Assembly (NCBI RefSeq): GCF_014805625.2
Contig: NW_023998455.1
Coordinates: 4,848,542-4,912,541 of the forward strand
Origin: Glossina fuscipes
Taxonomy: Eukaryota; Arthropoda; Insecta; Diptera; Glossinidae
Length of the DNA stretch: 64,000 nt
Direction of reading: 5' to 3'
The translations under genes were made by a program, and so were the position numbers. The stretch's first letter is position 1. The number at the start of each line of letters is the position of its first letter. Below are positions 1 through 12,467 of this stretch, piece after piece. The notes under the pieces were generated by a model. It did no database searches, had not been told where the DNA came from, and was given only the letters and a program-made list of their open reading frames with translations.

Positions 1-1329
1 ATAATAATTTAAATTAAAAATAAATAAGAAACAAAATAAATAACCAAACAATAACAGCTTAAAAGCCGAATTGAAATAAATTAAAATTTCAAAAAAGCTC
101 AAAATTAAAAAAAAAAAAAACAAAAGTACATATATATATGTATGTATATATAAAAATTTCTTGGTAAATTATAAAAAAAAAAAAATAAACAAAAAATTAT
201 TTACATAAGGTACCTAAAAAAAAAACAAAAAAAAAAAAAATTATAATATTTTTACACATACAGTGAATCACATAGAAATTTTGTATTCTTTACATTTTTT
301 TCTTTTGTTTTTTTTTTTTTTTTTTATTGGTACACCATTTAATGACATCAAAAAGATTTTCAAATATTTATACGGTTTTTTTTTTTTTGTTTTTTTGCTT
401 TTCGTCTATTGTATGTACATTTAAAATAAGTATAATACGAAAATAAGTAGACATGGCATACGTAAGCATTTATACTAAAACAAAATGCTTCTATTTACGG
501 ATTTGCTTTCACTACTACATTAAGACACATATCATTTATTTATTTATTTATTTATTTACAAAGTTTTAGGCTGAGACACTTTTCCTGTTTGTTTATGTTT
601 TTTTTCTTTTTTTAATATTTTTATAACTAATGAGAGAATGAGAGAGTGATGGGAATAGAACGGAATAACAATAACTTTTCGCTCTGCTTTGTGTGGCATG
701 TTACTGTAGAAAAGTTTGCTATATTTTTGGAATTTTGGTATTTAGTTTCATTGTTTTATATTTAAGAAATGAATTTGTGGAATTTTTTTTTTAATTCCTT
801 TTTCTCGAAAGGAAATTCCTTCGAAAGTTGAACTTAAAGTATAAAAAGCAAATTATATATATACAAGAAAAGGAAAGAAACAAAAACAAGAAATAATAAC
901 AATTATAGAAGTGAGCAAAGTTTAAAAGGAAAGGGAAAATCTATAGATGAAATTCTTTATCGTATCTTGTTATCATACTTTCTTTAGAAAACCAAAAAAA
1001 AATCCAGTGTAATGATAGTATCAGATGAGAAATAACGAATACATTTTAGCATGTCTGCGCTGAGTTAGAATGAGAAGCTTAAGATACGGAAGGAGGAGAA
1101 GACCACGAAGATGTTTTCCGCTCGATATTTTCAACCGATTTTGATCAAAAGCTGCGACGAAAATTCAAGTTAAATTCCAGAAGCATATCGAATGGCAGAA
1201 GTTTTTTTTCTTTCTAAAGTGATAGTACTGTGAAGGACATCTGCGTCAAATATCACATCATGCCTTTGGTTTCTTTACAACATAAAAATTTTTTTCGTGA
1301 TTTTCACAATAAGCGGTTTTGCTGAGCAA

Positions 1330-2017
1330 AGAAGTTGCATAAAATTTTGTCCACGAAATTAAATTCCTTATGCAAAGGATGTCTAGGATGTTGCGAAGGG
1401 TCTTTGACTTTGCGGGAAAAAATCGTTCACAATTATTGTAAATAGCTCAAAGGACGGGTCTTGAGAATGGGTTGAAGACAAAGAGCGTCGCGGACGACCA
1501 ACAGGCTTGCTGGGAAATGCATACAATTGATGCAAATGTTCAAAGGACGGATTCCGAGAATGGGTTGGAGACGAAAACCGTTCCGGACGACCAATAGCCT
1601 TTAATGATAAATGTCGAATCAAATTAAGCAAAATCTGTTGACATTCCAAACGAATCATTCAATCACATTTTGAAATATATTTTTTGGGCCTAAAACGCCC
1701 CAAATCTAGCTTGATACCAAAAACCATTCAATATATGCATTGGTTCTTCGAGGCCTTTTCGTTAAAGGTTCAACCCATATTATTCCACAACCGTTGTATT
1801 CACATGACCCCCATATGACTTCTGGATATTTTCTAAGCTCAAACGACCACTCCGGGGGTCGATTAAAGAGATATAAGCTAAATCGCAGAAAGCTTTGAAG
1901 GCCATTCCGGAAATCGACTATAACAACGGTTTCGACGATTGCAAAAAACCTTGGCATAAGCGTATTGTATCTGAAGGGGATTCCTTCGAAAACAGCGAAA
2001 TAGATTTGGAATGACAA
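1330..2017 (+). pseudogene. Decayed mariner-family transposase with duplicated HTH segment
   Basis: Plus-strand translation, with frameshifts and stops, resembles a mariner transposase. There is an N-terminal IKFC-type helix (about 1337). SKDG...EWVEDKERRGRP-like and SKDGFREWVGDENRSGRP-like stretches follow at 1447-1506 and 1538-1593. A C-terminus with YSHD/PPYSPD-like sequence and a DDCKKPWHKRIVSEGDSFEN block ends at TGA 2015-2017. The core between is deleted, and the HTH-2/linker piece is present twice. Inactive relic; termini not located. Confidence 0.72.
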
Positions 2018-3234
2018 ACAGATTTAAAAAAGATACAATTAAATTGGTCTTTACTTTCGATCATATTCGTATATAGATAGGTATTACCTATAGATATTCT
2101 CTGCTTCTTGTATTGTTTCAATGTGTCGCATCGACATTCTAAATGACTATCCGCCATCGATTGTAATATCAATTTCTTCACCGCGTGGCAGTAGATTTCA
2201 ATCGATCGGATCATTTTTTTTTTTTTATAGAATCCTAAACATATATAGGATGTGTCAAAATTTACGCAATGTTTTTTTGACTGCAATTTTTTTATTGAAT
2301 CATAATGTAAATAGGATAGAATTATGTGTGGAATAGCACATCGGCCTGGAGGGTTTTGCATGCACGTACGCCACGCAACAAAGTACATCATCAGGGAATG
2401 TCTCATAGAGTAATCAGTAACAATCATTGCTTGCATTTTTCTACATTCCTTTAGTACCTGCTGAAGGGATTCAGATGTTACCCTGATCCTATATCACTTG
2501 GTCATAATATCGCTTATTTTGGATTTTAATAAAATGATGAATCTTAAGCGATTAATGACTAATCTTTTCAATTAACTTTTCTCCGTATATCTCTTTGTGC
2601 TTAGAACTGTTTATGGAAGCTAAAGTTTTCTTAAGTATTGTTAGAGTTAATGGACATCGAAACGGTGAATTCAAAGATAATTCCCTATACAGCATAGTTA
2701 GCGCGAAATTTTTTCACTTTTCTAAAAAAAATTCAGTCAACTTTTTAAAAACTTTGTTACCTTGAAATTGCAATTGATCAATGCAATCTTAGACAAAGAA
2801 AAAAATTTGAGAAAACTCTATCTTTTGAGCCCGGCACTTGCACATTTCATCCAATCTGTTTATTACAGACCCTAGGAAGTAAATTTGTCTTAATAATATA
2901 CCGAAAACTTTTTAAGAAAAAATCGTCGGACAATGTGAATATTTTTGTAAGACTTTCTACACCTTCAAGTGCTTTAAAATGGGAGTTAGAAGCGACCTTG
3001 AAAGTTTTCTTTGTTTCTATAATTTCGTCGGAGTAAAACAACTACATAAAAAGTGTATTTTTTTATTCTTAGCCTAAACGATAACTTTATGAGTAATTCC
3101 TTTCCGTACGTAGTACGGGTTGGTAGTAACGAGCAGTGATTTATAGTATACTGACAATATACATTTCTTACTATAGCGTTAAGAATAATTTTTTCTTTAA
3201 CACATTCCCTGGAATACGTGGCACTTACAGATCA

Positions 3235-3447
3235 TCGTGTACCGTTTTCGGTACACGACAACAAATTTATTGATACTTTTTGTTTGTGCGCTTGTTTCGC
3301 CGCTGTGTGTACCGTTATCGGTACACGACCCAAAAGTGACATAAAATAGAGGTAACAATAATTAATTTTTAGACTCGAATATTTTAAATTAAAAAATTCA
3401 ACTTGACATGGAAAAATGCATTTTAGCGTGTACTATAAACGGTACAT
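3235..3447. repeat. Three copies of a GTGTACCG/CGGTACAC palindrome
   Basis: 3235-3258 is a perfect 10-bp inverted repeat around a TTTT loop. 3307-3326 repeats the core with an 8-bp stem and a TTAT loop. 3428-3447 is a degenerate third copy. They lie 70 and about 120 bp apart in DNA with no coding potential. Function unknown. Confidence 0.8.
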
Positions 3448-4491
3448 ATGACAGAGAACGGCATCGGAGTACGGCTTTTATACCAATTGGATCGCTTTCA
3501 TGTTAACGCTCTTTAGCAATTACGCTTCGGTAAGAATTACTGTTGTCTACGAAAGCATGATAACTTGTTTGGAAAAGAAGACAAACATGAATATATTATA
3601 TGTTATATTAAATTGTTTTATGTAATAATTAGGGTTATCAAGTTATTATTGGAGAAATGAATTTGTTTTTCTTACTTGATTAATTGATTAGTTTGTTAAA
3701 AATAATCATAGAAGTTTATTGAATAGCTTTCTTTTTCAAATAGTTTTGAAGAGGCTTTACACTAAATATGTTGCTAGCTATACATAGCGCATAATTCGTA
3801 TGTTTTAGAAAAATGTTTTATTGTTTCGTAATAATTTTTGAGAAAAAAAGACGAGTACGACGAGTTAGCGATTACAAGTGTTGGAAAGTAAATGCAATCG
3901 TTTGCAGTGTTTTTGTTTTTTTTTTTTAATTTTTTAAAAAAAAAATAAAAAATGTGGAAAAATTTTTTTTTCAGGTTAATTTTTTTTTTTTTTTTTTTCG
4001 ATATATATAAATATATTAATTATTTTTTTTTAATTTGAAAAAGTTTTAACCCAAAAGCAAAGAACGCAATAAAAGTTAAAAACAAATTATTAATAAAAAT
4101 TAAAATTTTCATTATTGTAACCATACGAACAATTTAATCGAGACAACACATGAGATGAAATGTATGATTAAAAGGTAAAAGAGAAGCATGAGTGAGAAGA
4201 GTGAGATAATAAGGAGATTGGCAAGAAATGGAAAACGACGCAAAACGTGTATGTAAATAGTGTAATAGAAAACGGTGTCTTAACAGGAAAATAAATTCAA
4301 ACAAAGATATTAATGATTAAGTAAGAGTGTAAAATAGTACAAGAAAAAGCTTGTGTTTTTTTTTTTTTCTTTTCTAAGTTCAAATAGGTGGAGTTCAAGT
4401 TATAGTTTTCTGGTTAACTAATTTTTTTTTTTTTATTTTACAGAAATTCATTGAAGGTAAAGAGAAAAGTAGAGTGAGTATAGAATGCAAG

Positions 4492-4545
4492 TAATAGTAG
4501 TAGTAGTAGTAGTATTAGTAGTAGTAGTAGTAGTAGTAGTAGTAT
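4492..4545. repeat. (TAG)n microsatellite
   Basis: Trinucleotide TAG/AGT repeats with one interruption, about 90 bp into the intron after Rbp exon 18. Confidence 0.9.
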
Positions 4546-4631
4546 ATATAATTTTTTTTTCTTGCTTTTAAATATAAAGTAAAACGAAAAAACGTAACAT
4601 AATGAAAACATAAAGAAGAAAGAGTATTTAC

Positions 4632-4699
4632 CTGCGTTTGGTGATCGGGGGCAGGATGGCCCGTCGTGTCTAACAGTGTAGGGGAAGCAGGGCGAGCAT
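4632..4699 (-). CDS. Rbp: Rbp exon 18 (C-terminal region)
   Basis: 68 nt. Phase 1 completes an Asn, then [20 protein letters not shown], ending in phase 0 at a GTAAAT donor after CAG. The acceptor is GCTATAG. It is supported by frame, both splice sites and a GC-richer composition than its surroundings. Because a donor follows, at least one more exon is expected. Confidence 0.68.
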
Positions 4700-5511
4700 C
4701 TATAGCAACAAATATAACATAAAGACTTCACATTTACCACAGCAGACCATTACAAATGAAATTTTTGTTTTGTATTCTTGTGTTAAATAAAATTTGATCG
4801 TTTCAAAATATAACATTAAATGTCAGTTAACTCGTTTGAATACCGATTTGAAAATTCTGATTATGGCCATTACTAGGTTTTTTTGTTTCTTTTTTTTAAA
4901 TTAAAATTTTTTTTTTTTTTTTGCCTTTTGTTTGAGTTAAAATGAAAAACAAAATTTAACTAACAGACACAAAACACACACCAGCAGTAAAAGGCTTGTG
5001 CAGCATACTTGATGTAGTTTTCTTTCTTTCTTTTGTTTTTTTTTTTTTTTTTTAATTTAATAATATTGCATAAAATATACATATCACTTAAAAAGGTTAT
5101 ATAAACACATTAAAAACTCGGCTTGATTTTCTATATAATTCACCGCAAGTATTGCATTTTTTTTTTTATTTGTATTTTTATTTTTTTTCATATTTTCTCA
5201 CATAACATTATATAATACATTAAATATAATATACAGAGAGATTAAGTTAAATAAATGAAAAAAATATTGCGAAGATAATCAATCATAATGAAAAAAAAAA
5301 AAAACAAAATTAAAGCCAAAATAAAGAATTAAATCGAAAAAATTTTCTCCTCCGAAAATCGTCGTTCATCGTTTAAATTTGTAAATTAAAAAATAAATAT
5401 ATATTAAATGATTACCTTTTGTTTTTGTTTCGATTCTTTTCTTTTTTTTTTTTTTTGTTTTTTTCTTGACATTTAATATTTTACAAGAAGAAACCATTAC
5501 ACAGGCTTATG

Positions 5512-5542
<31 letters not shown>

Positions 5543-8500
5543 TCTCTATACATTTTATAATTTATTTTAAATTTTGCGTTTCAAGCTTAACGATTTCTTG
5601 AATTTGTTGTTGTTATTGTTGTTTCTAGATGAAAATTGTAAAAACATAGACAACTTGGGAGGATTTTAAGGGTTTTAACGAACTTTTACATCAATATCTT
5701 ATTCAATATTTTCTTTTACACAAAAGGAAAGGTCAAACATTGTGCTGTCTGAGCAAAAAATTTAAAAAAAAAACGAGTGTCAGCAAATGTTTGTTGCATT
5801 TTTAACTACCATCATAGTGGAGAGAGGAATTGAATCAACAAAAAAAAAAAAAAGAAACGCCAACAGCATATCTGTAATTTGTTTCATACACGCAATGGAC
5901 GATCATGGAATGAATGAACTAAGTCTTTTAAGTCTTTAACACTAAAGCTAACTTTCCTTTTGGTACCCATTACCGACAAATGATCAAAATGTTTGCAATA
6001 ATGAGAAAAAAGCGTCAGGGAACCCACAAAGTATATATATTCTTGAACAACATGGAATTCTGAACCGCTTTAAGTAAGTCCGGTCCGTATGTCCGTCTAA
6101 ATTCTTGGCCAGCTTTAAATTTAGGATGCACTTAAACATGTACGTCCATTTACATAGTATCCATGGTCAACACCCAACCACCAAGAATGAAGCTATCGAC
6201 ATCAAATTTGCAAAAGAATGTGGAAATGGAATAAACCGGTCGAAAGATACGCTCTCAATGCCCCCACATCCATGCAATAAAAAGAAAACTTTCGGTGTTT
6301 TTTACTTAATACTCGCAAAGCACTATACATACATCAGGTAAATTTGAAAATAAAGGAAAAACAACTGGGTTCATCTAGCATTATAGAGTACGAGGATTGA
6401 GTTCTTTCTTTCGTTTTCTTCAGTCGTTTTTAGAATAACCGTTTAGAAAGAGTGTAAAATTTTTGAGATAGATAATCGATCAAAAAGTACTTGTGTCAAA
6501 TTTCAATATCCGATCGTTCTTGTTTACGATTGTGACAGCAAAGGGAAAAAGAGAATCAAAATGAACCCTTATAGCAGCAGCAGGCATATACAAAACGTCG
6601 GTAGTTCTAGCGCTAAGGTGACATTAAATTCTTTCCATTTTCAAACTTGATCCGAGAAATTGATTTAGGGACATATCCGCTCAATCTGAACATTTCTGAG
6701 TTAATATTTGCTCTGGTTTCGTGCACTTTGAGTCATCAACGATTCGCATTGCTCACTGGGCGAATGAATAGTTACCGTTGCATCCTTCTTTGTTAGGCGT
6801 AAAAAATTGCAAAACACTTTATTATTTAATTAATTAAGATTGATTGTCATTGAAATCTGGCCTTACTGAACTCTTTTGGAAGAACTTTTCTCAAAAATTT
6901 GCACTGTCCACAGCGTAAGCGGCCTGTTGGAAGAACTTTTTCAGAGAGCTTTATAAAAATTTTATAAATCTCCAAAATTGTGACGAGGGAAGCAAAGCAA
7001 TTTACAGAGAAAAACGGAAAGTATTTTCGAAGCGAACTGAAAGCAATCTAAGTTTGTCCCTCCCGTTTGTCTATGGATTTTTGTGCTCAACGTAAAGGTC
7101 GCAAGGACATATTGTATAGAAAATAGTTCGATTTGGACGACTTCTATGGCCAGTTCCCACATAAGGCATTACGTTGAGAAACCTTTATGTGAATAATTGT
7201 CTTTAGCGAAGTAGTGCAGGAGACTTAATGATGGAACATGGCCGACTATAGTGTGTTTGGGGAAAATTCTTAATTATAATTTTACATAATTCGCAACTCT
7301 ATGAATTCTTTAAGCTAAGTTGCCTACATTTATAAACTTTTGGCATGTAGAAAAGGAACTTGCACACTCTGCCCTTCTTGTCTACTGCTGCTTTGTGAGC
7401 GTAATGAATCGCGATTTGTAAGGAGTTAAGAAGAAGAAGTTATTGAAGCAAATGAGTTTATTGATGGTAAGACTATTCTTTCATACTTTAATTTGTTTTT
7501 TTTTTTTTATCAATAACAAAAAAAAGGTCATGCTTTATAATGTTAAAACAAAAATCAAAAAAAAAAATTATGATAACATTTTTTTTTTTTTTTAGCTTAA
7601 TATATGAGACAGGACATGGAAATTTCAATTTCTTAGAATCACTTTAGAGAAATGAAAAAACACACATGTACATCATACCAACATTTAGATTTTGATGAAG
7701 AAGTGTAAAATAAAAATTAAAAGTTAAAGCATATTATTATTAAGGTAAAGCCAACAAAAATTTGGTGTGAAAATTGAAATTGAGACCAAATAATAAATAA
7801 AAAGATCTTTGCTGCTACTGAAGAAAAACAAAAATGAAAAAAAAGAAAAAAAAAAACGAAAACAATTACACAACAACAAGAACAACAACTATATTCAGAT
7901 AATAAATAAAAAAAAAAAAACAAGTAAATAAATATATTTATATATATATATATATAAAAAATTTATTTATATTAAATATTGAAATCAAATAAAAGAAAAT
8001 TTAGTAAAAAAATATATACGATTTGAAATAAAATTTTATTAAAAAAAAAAAAGAAAAATTTGCTGAAAAAAGTTTTGTAAAAATCTTTTTCTGTATTATA
8101 TGTTTTCTCTTCTTCTTCAAGTTTGGCAGTGTTTGTTAAAAAAAAAAAAAACAAAATTTGCATTTAAAATACCTAATTTTTAATCTCCTGAATTTGTCTT
8201 CAATTTTTCCGAAATGGAATATAACCCAATTTGAATTTTCAGAAACCTAATATATTTTTGTATTTTTTTTTTATTTTATTTCTTTTTTTAATTTTAATTC
8301 TGAATTTTGGAAATTTTTGGTTTTTTTTTTTTTATAAATAACAACAAAAAAAAAAAACAATTTCTTTGAAGCGACTTTTAAAAACTTGTACTTACTTTTT
8401 CCTTGGGGACCACGAGGCCCAACCATGCCAGGCATCATATTGTCACGTGGCGGTGGTGGAGGTCCTCTAGCACCCGGCCCTTGACCTCTACCCCTCTGAC

Positions 8501-11500
8501 CGGCCAAGCCACCGCGTCCTGCAGGGCCACCACCCGGAATCATTTGATTGCCATACTGATCGGGGGCATCAGCCAAGAAATTCGATGGCACTAAACCGCG
8601 CACACCGTCCAATTCGCCCATATAGAAACCATCTTCGTCCATTTCACCGTAAACTAGTATTACTTCACCAGTTTTAAAACTTAATTCAACTTGCTAAAGT
8701 ACAAAGCAAAGCAAAGCAAAGCCGATGATAACAACTTTCCGATAAGAAAATAATAAAAAAAAAAAACAATAATAATTGCAATATTTACCTCGGCATCAAC
8801 ATTTGGACTCAATTCTTGAGGATCATAATCATATAAAGCTATCATGCGTTTAACAGGCATATTGGCGTATATATCACCCCAACGATCACGACTGACATTA
8901 CGCATACTCTGTTGAGTGCCTACCTGACCGGGCATAACTTGACCCGTTCCGCCTGGTTGAGGCGGCAGCTGGCCCATTTGACCTGTGCCATCGTCAACTT
9001 CGGTCACCATATTATGGGGCACATAACCACGACGACCCCGCAGTTCCCCCCAATAAAACCCGTCAGCATCTTTATCACCGTAAACCTTAACATAAGTAGG
9101 CAAGAAAGAAAAAAAAAAAACAAAACAAAGGAAATGAAAAAATTACAAAAAAATAAAATTTAAACGGAATTAATGAAATTTATTCTACAAAGTCAAATAA
9201 GTAAAATATATTGAGATATATATATATATATATTTGTAAATATATATATATATGCAAACAATTGATTATATATATATATTGTAATCATAAATGATAATTA
9301 TATAACTTTTAACACATTTACACATCACTAAACTATATGGTTAACTCAGAGAGGTGGAAATAGGAGAAACGCTATAACTATAACGCTTACTATATCTAAA
9401 TATTTATACATATATATTTATAGTATAGTATATATATGTACGTATATTTCATTGATCACTATGTATATAAATACATATAAATATATGTAAACAAAAAGAA
9501 TATATTTAAAATTATTACACATACACTATAAGTTACTGATGAACAAAAAAAAGAAAAAAAGGAAAAGAAGAAGAAAAACAAAACCAAAAACAAACAAAAA
9601 AAAAAACAAAAAAAAAAAATTAAATGAATGAATGTATCAATGGGATTACAATGCAAAATCCTTTAATGGGTTTCCAAATTAAGTTAATAAAACGATTAAA
9701 GCTCTCAACCGATTAATGTGTAGGCCAATTCGTACTTGCTTCGAATACATGTAAAAGTGACAAATTTCATTCATTACATGTCTTTCACATTTAAGCCAGA
9801 AGTGATACTTTCCAAATGCGTAGCATCCAATAGGTTGGTAGGTGTAGCAATAGTAGCAGTAGTAGTAGTAGTAGTAGCAGTAGCAGTAGCAGTAGTAGAA
9901 GTTGCAGTAGTAGCAGTAGTAGAAGTTGCAGTAGTAGCAGTCGTTATTATTATTGTTTTAGTAATTGTAGCAGTAGCAGTAGTAGTAGTAGTAGTTGTAG
10001 TAGTAGTAGTAGTAGTTGTAGTAGTAGTATTAGTAGTAGCAGTAATAGTTGGTTGCTACTTCTCCTAAATATATAAAGTCGTTTGATGTTATAGAAGAGA
10101 TTCTAAGCTTACCTTGTACATTAGTTAGTTACAGCATTCTAGATACGTAAATACGTATTGTGTATGTTTACATATTTCTTTCATTTAGTTTCTTTTTTTT
10201 GTTTTTTGTCATTTAGCTGAACAACTACATAGAAACTTTTTAAATAATTATAGTTTACACAATCATTCCATATATTGTGTGTAGTTAGCTCTATTCAAAT
10301 TAAAAATAATAAATAGTAAATGTGTATATAACAAAAACAACCTACACCCCCTTTATCCACATTTATGAAAACATCGATTAGTTAAAGTTGGCACGCCTAA
10401 CTTTTGAACTCTAAGACTGATGATGTAAACTAAGAATGCTCAACAATGGAATTATCTAGCTTCAGCGGTTCTGACCTACAACTCAGTATCAATCAGACCC
10501 GCCATACCGAAGCTCAACTTTGTTGAAGGCTTATAGACTCCTGAAAATTGGAAAAAAAAATCCAAAAGAGTCCCTCGGAAGTTGGCGAAGATTATTGTTC
10601 AGCCATCAATAACATCGAATGTAATCAGGCATATGTCTCCAATCATTTTGGTTTTACATCTTTTTTTTTGATAAAACTGCCTACAGGCATAGAGAATTGA
10701 CAACTCAAAGTAAATAACTTTAATCATAGTCTCGCCGTCTCTATTATTTAACGTCTACACCTTTTTCTGTATGATTTAATTAGATGGGACCCTTAGGGCA
10801 GTCGAAAAGCGAAGGCCTTCTTTGAGTAGGGCAAGTTTTACAACACTTAGTGCCTCGTATACGCCAAACTCTCCGCTCTATCTAAACTCTCCGCGATTTT
10901 GGGGGAATTATGGCTTCTATGAGCACGTCCCATACGAGACTTTCATAGTAGCTGACGGCTTAGTGCAGTTTCCCAGGCAGACGTTTTACGATACTTTCGA
11001 TGTCTTCTATATGGGCATTGGTAATTTCGAACTGAAATGAACTAAATCTCGGGACAACTTTGTAAAAATCCAAGTATTAGATATGTACCTCTTAAAAGAA
11101 TGCGGCAAAATACATTTTTCCTAATTTAATCCGCAACTTATGTCCATTTTATGTTAAGCAGCACACACTTCGAGCACATTGCATTAATTAGTCTGTTTGT
11201 CGCTTCCGTTGGATCTCACATGTTGGACAATGCTGTGACTTCTCCAGTTGAAAATACTGTTGCTAGGCATTTCGCGATAGTATAGGTTACACTAATGAAG
11301 TTTTTAAGAACTTTAAGCAAGTCGATCTGTATGCGAAAAGTCTGTCAAACAGGAGAAGGCGCTAAATTCGAAACGTAGCGCTTCTGAGTAGGGACCGATG
11401 ATTCAAAGCAGACGCAATGTGATCTCGAAGGCGCAAAAAACGATTGTACAGGTCCCTGAAAATACTTAGCGTTGATTGTAAACCCGAATATTCAAGCACA

Positions 11501-12432
11501 ATTTATTACAAATCGCTTTCACTAAATCAAACTACTATTGGGGGACGCTACTAACAAGAATCGGTAGACCTTAGGTTCTCAGGTATGTGGTTCTTTCGAT
11601 AAATTAAGCAAACTTATTGGATGCACCATGTTCTGACGATAGACTAAATATAAAAGGAGGAAAGGTCCCTACAATTTTGGATGTAAAAAATATTCAAGAA
11701 TTTTGTAAAATGATCCCAAATGTGCTCCCTCGGTGCTATTAAGATTCGATTAAGATTAAGAAATCAGCATTAACTTGGATAGATTTCAAATTAATGACTG
11801 AGGTGTTACGTGTATAATTAATTTATCAAGTTCTTGAAGATTGAAATATAAATCTATTCACTATGCCTTATTGAAATTTATGCAACTACGGAAATTGACT
11901 GTCATAAAAAGTCCTTAAAAGTCCCGTAGAAGATTCTTAAACTTGATGTCAGAAAATGGTTCGGTATTCTTTTGTAATTGGAGTGTAGGTTATTTATGAA
12001 AGCATTTTATGAATTCAAACAAGCTTATATCAATTAATCAATCAATCAATCAATCAATCCTAAAAGAAAGGTGATACTACAAATTTAGATTAGCAGCCAA
12101 TTGTTTCTTTTGTTTTTTCTTTTTTTATTATATCTGTTTTTTTTTTTTCTTTTTCATTTTGTTAATTTCGAGACACAGATTGCAGCAAAGCAAGTAACGC
12201 CTGTTGTGAACTTACCTTAATGGTATCGCCCTCTTGAAATGGCAGTTCTTCGTCACATCCATCGGGATTAGGACTCATTGTGCTTGGATCGTAATCGAAC
12301 ATGGCAACAAAGTAGCGTGGCTTCTTTTGAGCGGCCGCCGCCATTTGTTGCTGTTGTAGGTGTTGCTGTTGCTGATGTTGCTGCTGTGGCGTCATCATTT
12401 GACCCGGTTGCATATGCTGTTGCATTTGCTGT

Positions 12433-12467
<35 letters not shown>

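Larger units (their letters stand above)
1..4631. other. Non-coding region below the last recognised Rbp exon
   Basis: AT-rich sequence with many A or T runs of 10-20. Apart from the mariner relic (1330-2017), the palindromes (3235-3447) and a TAG-repeat microsatellite (about 4492-4545), I see no gene. It should hold either the last Rbp intron and terminal exon/3' UTR or intron only. I could not find a minus-strand phase-0 terminal exon. Confidence 0.5.
4700..8395 (-). other. Rbp intron 17
   Basis: 3.7 kb between phase-1 sites. It holds long A/T runs, a family-B repeat (5960-6350) and a family-A fragment (7055-7262). No further coding exon was recognised. Confidence 0.7.

Noticed and set aside
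9736..10068. Val/Ala-rich open frame
   Set aside because: Pure translation of a GTA/GCA microsatellite.
10822..11040. 72-codon frame in Rbp intron 15
   Set aside because: Has no ATG near its start and no recognised family; not enough to call a gene or an element.
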